NCBI GenBank assembly: GCA_024509875.1
Contig: JAMPIV010019076.1
Span: 1 to 64,000 of the forward strand
Length of the DNA: 64,000 bases
Direction of reading: 5' to 3'
DNA from: Oreohelix idahoensis
Taxonomy: Eukaryota > Mollusca > Gastropoda > Stylommatophora > Oreohelicidae
This document shows, one piece after another, positions 51,601 to 63,600 of this stretch; within the stretch, counting starts at the first letter, position 1; each line of letters begins with the position of its first letter. The position numbers and the translations under genes were made by a program. The notes beneath the pieces are model-generated. The model searched no databases. It was not told the origin of the DNA and saw only the letters and a list, made by a program, of their open reading frames with translations.

Positions 51601-54600
51601 AACAATTTTAACTTTAACATGGAATGTTCCATTGATTATTGGCATTATACTATATTTGTATTACATATACCCGCTCAAAATGCCAAAACGGAAGTGTGTG
51701 CTTATGGTTGAATTGAAAAAAAATTTCAGTGCTTTTCCAGTGGTCGACAAGAGTATAAAGCAGAATGTCTTGTATGCAGAGGCTTCACATACCGGCTCAA
51801 AATGCCAAAACGGAAGTGTGTGTTCACGGATGAATTGAAAAAAAATTTCAGTGCTTTTCCAGTGGTCGACAAGAGTATGAAGCAGAGTGTCTTGTATGCA
51901 GAGGCGGCACATTTGTATCAGTAGCAAATAAAGGTGCAGCTGATTTTAAAAAAACATAGAAACAGAAAAAGCACAAAAAATGGACTAAATATTTTTTGCA
52001 ATTCCTGGGCACAACGCCAATGTTGAGAGACTTTTTTCGCTTATGCAGGGTCAATGGACAAAAGAAGTGAACATTTTGAGTGTAGAATCCATTAAAGGGA
52101 CTCTACTTGTGCAGTACAATTTCAAGGAGCTTTCCTGCTTGAATTTCTATGCATATTTAATACATAGGCCAACTTTGTTGAAGATTTTATCATCAGAAAA
52201 ATATAAGTAGGCACGAAATCAATGTGATTTTATTAGCTTACTGTTTGAATGTTTAAAAAAAAATATGTTTCAGCGTCTTGTAGTTATTGAATAAAGGTGT
52301 CCTACTTTTTTTAAATATTGTCCTCCCTTGTCCTCCTTTTCATGACCAAAAAATGGCATTTGTCCTCCTTTTTGTGTTGAACAATATGGTTAACATTAAC
52401 TTTGTTGATTTTGAAAAGGCTTTTGACAGCATACACAGGGACAGCCTATGGAAAATACTGAGGGCTTATGGAATTCCCAGCTGCATTGTTTCCATCATAA
52501 AAAACCTGCATGTAGTGTTGGGCAGAGCAACCTAACTTTTGAGGTGAAGACAGACGTACGATAGTGATGCCCCTTATCAGCCACTTTATTTTTGAGACAT
52601 AGACTGGGTGCTGCCATCACAGGTGTCAATACCTTGTCGAGGTATGGCGGCTTGCGGGAGTATTTGATCATGTTTATGATCTATGTTCGCAGACTGGCAA
52701 GTCTCACTACCGGTTAACTGCACTGCAGTAACGCGTGTATATAGCCTGCCATGTTCTGACGACGATATTATTAATCTATATGTTTGGACTGGACTGCACT
52801 GAGTGGAGATGAATTGTATAAATGACTATATTATAATGCCATGTATTGAGATGTCTTCGTGATGTACCCTGTAATAAATATGTCAGATGGACTCCGAACG
52901 AATTGGGATTATCAAGTGATCTAAATTGATTGATCCTCAAGTTGGCGAATTTATCAACGCCCCTTTGTTACATCCTATGGTTTTGTTTACGCACGATACT
53001 GCTCATTTAAGGTACAATACTATTGACGAATTTTGAAATGGGGTTCGAAGGGAAGTAACGATGACAATCAATATAATAATAAAATACCCTGTTTCAATAA
53101 GATACTTCTTCAGCAGTATGATAACAGTGATGACTGTAAAAAACCGGACCTGCAACACAGCTGTACATTAATTTCGTTGATTTTGAAAAGGCTTTTGATA
53201 GTATACATAGGGACAGTCTACGGAAATTACTGAGGGCTTATGGAATTCCAAGCTGCATAGTGTCAATCATAAAAAGCCTCTATGCCAACTTTACATGTAG
53301 CGTAGGGCAGAGCAACCTAACCTTTGAGGTGAAGACAGGAGTACGACAGGGATGCCCCTTATCAACCACTCTATTTTTAACAGTCATAGACTGGCTGATA
53401 CGACAGACAACAGAGGGCAGTCCAAGAGGAATAAGATGGACTACGTTTTCTACATTGGAAGATCTGGAATATGCAGATGATATTGCACTACTAGCACGTT
53501 CACATCAACACATCCAGGAAAAAACGGATAGACTTAATAAGTATAGCCAGCAGGTGGGCCTGAACATCAATCTAAAGAAGACAGAGGTCATCAACAACTG
53601 GAACAGACAGACACCTTCACATACCTAGGATGCATAGTAACACCAGATGGCAGAGCAAGCAAAGACATCAACAACAGAATGAATAAAGCGAGAACAGCCT
53701 TTGCTAGTCTAAATGTGTGCTTTCTGTGCTTCTCTATGGTGCAGAATGCTGGAGAGTAACAGAGAAGGAAATGTCAAAACTGTTCTCTTTTCACACAACC
53801 TGCCTAAGATAAATTCTCCGAATCTATTGGCCGAATACCATCACCAACCAAGATCTGCTTACTCGGAGCAAGCAAGAGGACATGCACACCATCATAGCTG
53901 GCAGACGCTGGAAATGGTGTGATGCAGTACTGTGGTTTTATTTTTCAACAGGCCCGATTCCGTTCTTCTATTTGAGTTTGCACCAGTCTTCTTCCCTTTG
54001 TAACTATATGTGTTCGCCATGTTTCTTCTCCTTGAAATATATCGAGTTTGGTCTTTTTATGTAGGTCTAATAATTGCGTTTTTAATAGGAACTACAGGGG
54101 AGAAGATTAGATTTTCACCAGTTCGTTTTTTTACCAGTTCTTTTTGCTAGATAATCGCGATCAGGGAATCCCATTTTCTTTGTTAAAAAGAATTGCAGTC
54201 GTCTCGTAACGTGACGCAATTTTTTGGGACACGCGGTCTGCGCATTGTTTTCAAATCTATTGGCATAGGCATGGTTGTTTAATTTTGTAGGGTTTTCATT
54301 GAACAGAAGAGGAACGCCAGCGATGACATATCTGGCCTCACTGTGTGTATTAAATACTAGAGGGAATTAATTGTGGGCCCCTGTTGTCCGAAGAGTATTC
54401 AGCCATGAGAATCTACGTCATAGGCACTTGCTCTTCAGTGAGATATTTGATCTATTGGGTAAGCCATAACTATTTAGCGTGGTACTTGTAATTCGCTTCT
54501 AATAGAGACTAGCCGGTTAAAGTATAAGGTTTCCTAAGGAGGTTTTAATTTCATTTTTAAACCGAAGTGCCATCAATTTAATGGAGAGAAAGTATTTAAT

Positions 54601-57600
54601 GTAAGAGGTGCAGAGAATTCTTTATATGATAATAGCCATGCCTAGGAGTTTGTAAAGATTTTGGGACATTTAATGTGAGCTCCGTAATATTTAAAAGAAG
54701 GTCTAAATTTTGTAAAGAAGGTTGGTAGGAAAAACCCGCATCTTTGATTTATGATAAACTTCTGTATATAAACAGGAGCGGGATTTTGTAATTTTAAGCA
54801 CGTGGGCACGGTTATTGTATTGAGTTTTAATTCGGGATTGTTACCCAGATTATGGTGAAGGAACACGTGTATGTAACTACAGGGGATACATTGATAACCT
54901 CGATTGTTTATAATTAAATTGCAGTTTAAATACGCTAGCATAATTTTGACGTACGTTATTTATGGTGCATTTTTATTGTTGTATAGTCAGAAGACATGAG
55001 ATGTAATCTATATTTCTGATATGGTATTTTCCTTTTATTTTCAAGAGATGTAGATTTTATTTTGATAAGGGAAGTGTTTTCTGAGACGGGTTTCAGCCTG
55101 CCTAGATTTAATTTTGTATTGATAAATGTACTCCAAAGGTCAGCGAGAAAAGTAGCCCAAGTATCTTCACACAGGAATGTCCTCAGTGAAAAATTGTTGT
55201 GACACGTAGCTAGTCATGGAGAACAAAGGATCTGGGTCAGCCGATGTTTACTTTGGAAACGGGAGAGAGAGGGGATTGCCTGGGAGATTGACTTTATGGG
55301 GCATAAATATTTTGCATCGTTGTGCATAGCGGGAATAGAGAAGGGGAGCTGTAATTGATTTACAGGGAGTTTAGTGTTTGAGATGTGTAACTTTTGACGT
55401 GTTATATAGCTGTTGCTTTGTTTGGTCCACAGCGAGTTTTCACGGTCTGTAGGAGGGGCAACCAGCATCGATCCTTTACAACAGCAAGGTGTCATCTCAG
55501 GAGCATATAGCTCGAGAGATCGGAAAAGGTGCAAGAAATACCATATGTTCCCAGGTAGCGAAGACAATCTTCAGCTGGGAACAGGATTTGTCTTTAATCA
55601 AGAGCCCTTAGCTCATTATACCACTCCGACAACAGCATGTGGCTGGGAGATTGGTCTAAAGTTTTATACAGCCATAATAAAGCTGTATGTCCCTAACCCT
55701 CGAGCGGGTTAACGGGGCAAGTAAGAAGTCGGTCAGCAGCCGTGAAGCTTCTACAAGTGATTAAAGTACCTCGAGCTTGAAAACCAAGTCATCAGTGCAG
55801 AAATCAGAAGCAGGAGACAGGGATATCATTCCTGGTTCTGAAAGTTATCAAGAGAAGAGGCTAACGGAGATGCCACATCAGCAGACGTCGAGTGTTAGAG
55901 AGACACTGAAACCAGGCAGAGAGAGAGAGAGAGAAGGAGGGATAAAATAGACAGGACCAGTAGGGTCTTTTATTATCCATTAGATAGATAGACTCTGAGC
56001 CATGGTAGTAATCTAAGTCTACTAGGTAGCAGTCCAGTGTTTTAGTTAGCGGCGCATATCGCCTAATGAGTTAGAAGCTGTGTAAATATTCATTTAGGCA
56101 GAGTCAGCAGAGCAGAGACAGTAGACTATATTATAGTAGTAGACAGTGGAGGCTTAAGCGGATGCCCCACCAGTTAGAGTGTGGTTACAATCACTAATCA
56201 TTCTATTTTTCCCAGCAGGGTGACTGACTGAGTGAATGTGGTTGTGGGGTTTTATGTGTCTATCTACTTAATTTGTTCTTTGTTTTTTTCAGGTCTGTGC
56301 AACAGTGCACGATATTTATTTCTTTGCTGTATGATGACATTTAATGTTTTATTGTGTAAATAGAATATATATATATATTTTAGACTGGATCAGCTTCTAT
56401 ACTATTCATTCATAATTCATAACTCTCCACTCCCAAAGGAGCATAGGCCTTCAACAATCACATGCCAAGTCCTCCTGTCACGTGCCATCATCTCAAGTTC
56501 TTTCCACGTTCTCCTTATCATTTTCACCTCTGTTTCCAGCTCTCTTCTCCATGTGCTTCTTGGTCTACCTCTGCTTCTCTTGCCCTGGGGGTTCCAGAAC
56601 AAGGACTGCCTTGTAATGCTATCAACAGGTTTCCTCAGTGTGTGTCCTATCCATCGCCATCGTCCTCCTCTCATTTCCCGCCCCACCGGCACCTGTCCAG
56701 CTCCCGTCCCCAGCCCCACACTGGCAACCCCGCCACACCACTTCAATCCCTCCATTCCACGCAAGCATCCATTTATGAAAGTCTGTAGCTTTTTGGTAGT
56801 TGTCTTTGTTGTTCTCCATGTCTCAGAGCCACACAACAGGACCGACTTCACATTTGAGCCGAAGACCCCCATTCTCGCGCTGGACCCGACCTCTCTCAAT
56901 CTCCATATATTTCCCAACGCAATGAAAACCCCTCCTGCTCTCTGCATTCCTATTTTGATATCACTGTCTGTCCCTCCAACCCCGTCCATACCGCTGCCAA
57001 GACATGTGTACGACTCCCCATCCTGCACCGGCGCCTCCTTAAGTTCAACCCTGCTATCATTACCTGCACTTACTCTCACCATCCCTGTCCTCCCCCCGTG
57101 TATCCTCAGACCCAATTGCTGTGACCTCTCATCGAGTGTCTCCAATTTGTCCTGCATCTAACTATGGCCATGGGACAGAAGAGCTAAGTCATAAGCAAAA
57201 TCCAGACCATCCAACTGCCCAGTCAGAGTCCACTAGACTCCATCTCTGTTGTGTGCCGTCGATGCTCTCGCAACCCAGTCCATTGCCAGTAAGAAAAGAA
57301 ATGGAGACAAGAGGCATCCCTGTCGCACTCCTGCCCCCATCCCAAAAGGCCCTGCAAGCTGTCCCTCATGAAGAACTCTGCATGCCATGTCCCCACACAT
57401 TTTCTTTATTAAATTAATGATCTCCAGGGGAACTCCACAATGCCTCACCAATTTCCAAAGCGACTCTCTGTCCACACCGTCAAATGCCCCCTCGCAGTCC
57501 ACAAATCCGATGCACAGTGGCGAATTCCATTCCAGACCCTGCTCAACCACCATTCTCAAAGTGGCTATCTCGTCTGCACAGGATCTGTCCCGTCGAAAAC

Positions 57601-60600
57601 CCGCCCGTTCACCTCCCAGTCTCCTGCCCATGGACTCTCTCAATCCCTCAAGGACAATCCTGTTCAACACCCCTCCCGGCACTGAAAGCAACACCATTCC
57701 TCTACAACTTGTGCACTCCCGCAAATTTCCCCTCCCAGGCAACCCAACCAGATACCCCCCCTCCCCCCCTCCACCCCGCCGGCATCTCCTCCCCCTCCCA
57801 GACCCCACCAAGTAATTCACACAACATCTCTGCAGCTGTGTCGACATCCGCCCCGGTGGCCTCCGCTGGAACGCCATCAGGTCCAGACGCTTTTCCATCT
57901 CTTAGAAGCTTTATGGCTTTCTTTATTTCTTCCCTCGTTGGTCTTTCACCGTCAATCTGTAGCTCCCCCTCTGCCGGCCGGATGTCCGAGGGGTTTTGTG
58001 GAGCTGGTCTATCGAGAAGGTCTTCAAAATACTTCGTCCACCTCTTCCCCTACTCCTGTACATCGCTAAGCAGCCCTCCATTCCCGTTTTCTATGAAGCA
58101 ACCTGTTTGCATGTACCTCCCCGCTAGCTTCCCTGTGCTGCCATACAGTTCTCCCATATTCCCCCCGGCTGCAGCACCTTCTGCCTCCCTTGCCAACTCC
58201 TCAATATACTTCCTCTTGTCTCCCTCGATACCTCTCCTTACCTCCTCGTTTGCCTCTGTGCACACCTCCCGAGCCCTGGCCCCGGAACCTCTGGCCTTGC
58301 CTGTGCCCAAATCTGCTCTCCCATTCTTCCCGTCCCCCATCCCACCGATGGTCTATGTTGTTATCCATGCATTCTGTTGTCGTTCCCCTTTCCCTAGCAT
58401 TTCCCCACATGTCCCATTCAACACCGCCTTCATTTGCCACCAATAGTCTTCTGTACTCTCTGCATCCCCCAGCCGTTGGAGCACCCGGAACCTGTTGGAC
58501 ACTGTGACCGCAAATTTGTCTCTTGTTTCCCGATTTCTCAGATGTCCTACACTAAATTGTTGTCTACAATTTTGCACTGTCGCATATCTCCCGAGCCTCA
58601 ACTCTACCTTGGCCATCAGAAGGTGGTGGTTTGACGCCACACCCACTCCTCTATATACCTTCACATCCTGCAATGACTATCCAAACTTCCCGTTCATGCA
58701 CATATGATCAATCTGACCCTCTGCCCCATGGTCTGGCAACATCCATGTTGCAGCGTGCACTCTCTCACATGGAAACACGCTTCCTCCCACAGCCAGTCGA
58801 CCCGAAGCACAGAAGTTTGAGAACAGTTCCCCACCCTCATTCATCACTCCCAGCCCCCGTTTTCCCATGACCTCCTCAAAGCCGCGCCGACTGCACCTAT
58901 CCCCGCACCCATGCCACCCATAAAAACCGTGATGTCTCCTCTTTTTACCCCTTCCATAATCTCCTGTAGTCTAGTATAAAATGCCTCTCTCACAGACTCC
59001 CCTCCGTCATCAGCTGGCGCACAACACCAGACGACATTTACATCTACTTTCCTTTTAGCTGTTTCAAAAGAAGCTGTTATCATTCCGGATCCAATGGCCT
59101 CCCATTCAATGAGTGCTTTCTGTGCTTCTTTAGACAACACAAGAGCCACCCCCTCACTGTGGTGTGAACTCTTGTCCTCATGTCCTGAGGACAGCACCAA
59201 TTCACCTGTGATGAGTTTCCTCCTGTCTACCCCCTTCCACCCTGTTTCACACAGTCCCAGAACCTCGATTCCACATTCCCTCACCTCTGCCGCCACCTGT
59301 GCCACCCTCCCCAACCCGCTTAATGTCCGAACACTCTAGGTGCCAAATCCGGAAGCTCTCCCAGAAGAAAGAAGGTTAGTCAGCAACACAGACTCCTTTC
59401 GGCCTTCTCTGTGTTGCATCATACATCATACGCCTCCCTGCGAGAGGACCTTCCCCTGTCTTGGATGGCTGTGTTTTATTTTCTTTAACCTTTAGCACGC
59501 TGCATAAAAATTCAGAAAACTTGCCCAACCACTGCATTCTTTTTCACAACGCCCCATTTTTATAGTGGGTGACTTGTAAATTCTATAGTTTTTTTGTTTT
59601 TTGGTCAATTGCTCTAATTTTTAGATTGTATAGAAATGAATGAATGATGAATCTGATGATATAAAATTTGTTTGTGTACATGTTAGATGTGATAGGAAGA
59701 GAGGAAAGGAAAGATGAAAAAAACGAAAAAAATTTTAAAAAAATATATAAATTTTTTTTTTTTAATTTTAAAATTAAAAAAAAAAATTAAAAAAATGACC
59801 AACGAACGAAGAGTCCATATCCCTTGCATCTCAATGAAAGTCATTTGACCAATAGAGCAATACAAATCAAATGACGATCTTTTCGTTACACCCATCATCA
59901 GTAGCAAAGCAACAAACTCCCTAGCCAGCCGTGACATTCGGCCGTAATCCTATTTTTTTCCGATATTCCTAAACCTAACCCCGAAAATTATACATACTTG
60001 AAAGGCCATTTTACTTTCGTTTCCATCTCAGCCATCAAACATATTCTGAGAACCGATTTCAGCGCTTATAAAGACAAAAATTTCATCCCCACCGCATGGC
60101 ATCAGAATCCAATAAAATTAGAGCGAAATGGCCGTGTGTCTGATGCCGATTCATTTTGATTAAAAAAATTTACAAAAAATAAACGCGGATACACCCATCA
60201 CTTTTTTAAGATCGGAAACGGAAGCTAACTCTCTTGCAAATAAAATTACAACTTAACATCCGGGGCTGAAAATCACGTGTACACAAGTCCTCATGCTAGA
60301 AACGGTGACAGCCGCAAGGCGAGACATATCGCCTCCAGCTGGCAGAACATAGGTTGCGTTCGGCGATATGTCTCGCCGGCAGCTTGCTAAAGGTTAATTG
60401 ACTTGTCCATGTCTGTTGAAGTTTTTTGTGGTTTAAATTTTTTACAGGATGGGGTAACCGGCCTCATGCCCAACCCTCCTTAGTCGCTTTCTACGACATG
60501 CTTGGCAGGGAACAGTGTTACTATTCTTTGCTCCCTTTTCGGGCCCCGGTAACACACGGGTGAGCTCCTATACTATATTGTACCTATATGTTGTCTGAAT

Positions 60601-63600
60601 AGTGGTGTCTGTGGTCGTTATTTACACCTTATCTCCTTGTGTTTAAAGGTAGTTAGAGGGGGGTGAGGTTATAGCATAATTTTAGTCACAAGTGGCAAGG
60701 GAGAGTCAATCCAGGTTCTCACCCTTGAGCCAATAGTCTCATCTGTCCACAGTCGCTGTCATTTTCATCTAAATTCTATCATCTCAGACTTTCTTAACAC
60801 TAGGGTCTTGTCTCTATCTTAAGACAACCTCTAGACTTATATCCATTTCGTGACAGTTGGGTTGGCCATGTCCTCAGAAGAGACCTCGATGCCATCACAA
60901 GAACAGCTATGCTATTGACCCCTGAAGGAAAACAAAAGAGAGGCCGACCAAAAACAACTTGGCGGAGGACTGTGGAGGCTGAGTTACAAAGAACGAACCA
61001 GAGTTGGGGCACTGTACGAAGGATGGCCGCGACCAAGCAAAGTGGAATCAATTTGTTGCTGCCCTGCAAGATGCCACCAGGCGTGATGGCCACTGACTGC
61101 TTTGACGGTCAGCGGCTAAGGATCAAAGAAGAAGAATAGACTGGGTGATGTGCCAGACAACAGAGGGCAGTCCAAGAGAAATAAGATGGACATGTTCTAC
61201 ACTGGAAGATCTGGATTACGCAGATGACGTTCCACTACTCACACATTCACATCAACACATCCAAGAAAAAACAGATAGACCCAATAAGTATAGCCAGCAG
61301 GTGGGTCTTCCGAACATAAATTGAAAGAAGACAGGTCCTGACACTCAATGTAGGCAGTCTTGAGCCCATAACAATAAAGAACCAGAAGCTGGAATAGACG
61401 GATACATTTATATACCAAGATGCATAGTAACACCAGATAGCGGAACAAGCAAAGACATCAAGAGCAGAATGAATAAAGCAAGAACAGCCTTTGCTAGTCT
61501 CAACAACATCTGAAAGTCTTCAAAGTACAGCACAAACAACAAATTAAGACTATATGAGAGCTGCGTACTTTCTGTGCTTCTCTATGGTGTGGAATGCTGG
61601 AGAGTAACAGAGAAGGAAATGTCGAAACTGTCCTCCTTTCACACAATCTGCCTAAGGAAAATTCTCAGAATCTTTTGGCCGAATACTATCACTAACCAAG
61701 AACTGTGTTCTCTGAGTAACCAAGAGGACATGCACACTATCATAGCTGGCAGACGCTGGAGTTGGGTTGGCCACGTCCTCAGAAGAGATCCTGATGCCAT
61801 CACAAGACCAGCTATGCAATGGACCCCGAAGGAAAGCGAAAGAGAGGCCACACAATCTGCTAAGGAAATTTCTCAGAATCTTTTGGCCGGAAATACTTAT
61901 CACTAATCCAAGAAACTGTGTTCTCTGAGTAACCAAGAGGACATGCACACTATCATAGCTGGCAGACGCTGGAGTTGGGTTGGCCACGTCCTCAGAAGAG
62001 ATCCTGATGCCATCACAAGACCAGCTATGCAATGGACCCCGAAGGAAAGCGAAAGAGAGGCCAACCAAAAACAACCTGGTGGAGAACTGTGGAGGCTGAG
62101 ATGCAAAGAATGAACCAGAGCTGGGGCACTGTACGAAGGATGGCTGCCGATCGAACAAAGTGGAAGCAGTTTGTTGCTGCCCTACAAGACGCCACCAGAT
62201 GTGATGGCCACTGACTGCTTTGACAGTCGGCGGCTAAGGATCAAAGAAGAAGAGGATGTGAGAAATACAATATTTCACATGTATGTGAGAATGCACTGAC
62301 ATTGAGCTTCATGATTGTGAAGGTTCACAAATCATTTATGCTTCAAACATAAATAAAATGCATGTAACTGATGACAAGATCACTAATGTGGAACTGATGA
62401 CAAGAAACTAATGTGGAACTGATGACAAGATCACTAATGTGGAACTGATGACAGGGACCTCAAGACACAGCAATAGAGACCGCAGTCAGCGACTCATAGC
62501 TTGACTGCCTGCGTCAGGACCAGCGAACCAGAGCTGGTCAAGACCGCACTCCACCTCCATGTGGTGGTCCTGGAAACAGTCTGCAGCTGTGCAGTCTGGC
62601 TGAGCGAGTGTGGATCGAAATGGGAAGGCAAACCCGGTCCTAAAAAATGCCGTGCAGAAGTCGGATGTGTCGACCGAAAGGTGCAGATATCACAGCTTAG
62701 GCGTAAACAGACACAATGCAACCACCGTCCTTTTCAGGACGAACGAGGAAGAAGAAGAAGAAGAAGAAGAACTGATGACAAGATCACTAATGTGGAACTG
62801 ATGACAAGATCACTAATGTGGAACTGATGACAAGATCACTAATGTGGAACTGATGACAAGAACCAGACAAGTGTCAGTGGAACAAGAGATGAGAAGAAGA
62901 CACTGGCGATGGATGGACAAATACTGAAGGAACCTGCAGAGAGCACTGCAAGGCAGTCCTTGTTCTGGAATCCTCAGGGTAAGACAGGTGGAGACCAAGG
63001 AACACATGGAGAAGAGAGCTGGAGACAGACGAAGAAAACATGGAAAGATCGTGAGCTGATGGCACGGGACAGGAAGACTTGGCATAAGTTTGTTGAAGGC
63101 CTATGTATGCCTTGGCATGTTTGCTGAAGGCCCATGTATGCCTTGGCATGTTTGTTGAAGGCCTGTACTCCTTAAGAAGCTGAAGGGTGAAGATGATGGT
63201 GGTGAAATGTATAAATACAAGGGCACAGTTAAAGACAGGGCTGACTCTCAGACAAGATTATATGGCTGACAATTCTCAATTGCTATGGAACTGCGATAGC
63301 GCAATGGTTAGTGCACTGGCTTCCTAACTCGAAAGTCCATGGTTTGATCCCCAGTTGAGGCAGGATTTTTTACATCGCAAACGGCACCAGGGTCAACCCA
63401 GCCTCATGAATTGGGTACCAGAGCAACTCTGGGAAGGTTAAGGCGGCCGGCGTGATGCTGACTACATCACCCCTAGTGTACCGATGGTCAAGAAAATATG
63501 GGCCCAACATCATATTCCCAATGGGCCTCAATGGACGTGTAACGGGATCCTTTACCTTTTTTTTACCTCAATTGCTATAAAATAAAGTTAATTTCTTCAT

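Noticed and set aside
51661..51927. Minus-strand 88-codon frame
   Set aside because: Antisense of the duplicated hAT start; no support.
56462..59339. Long Pro/Ser-rich plus-strand frames (up to 320 codons)
   Set aside because: Antisense shadows of the GC-rich LINE-B coding region, which has clear endonuclease and RT motifs on the minus strand.
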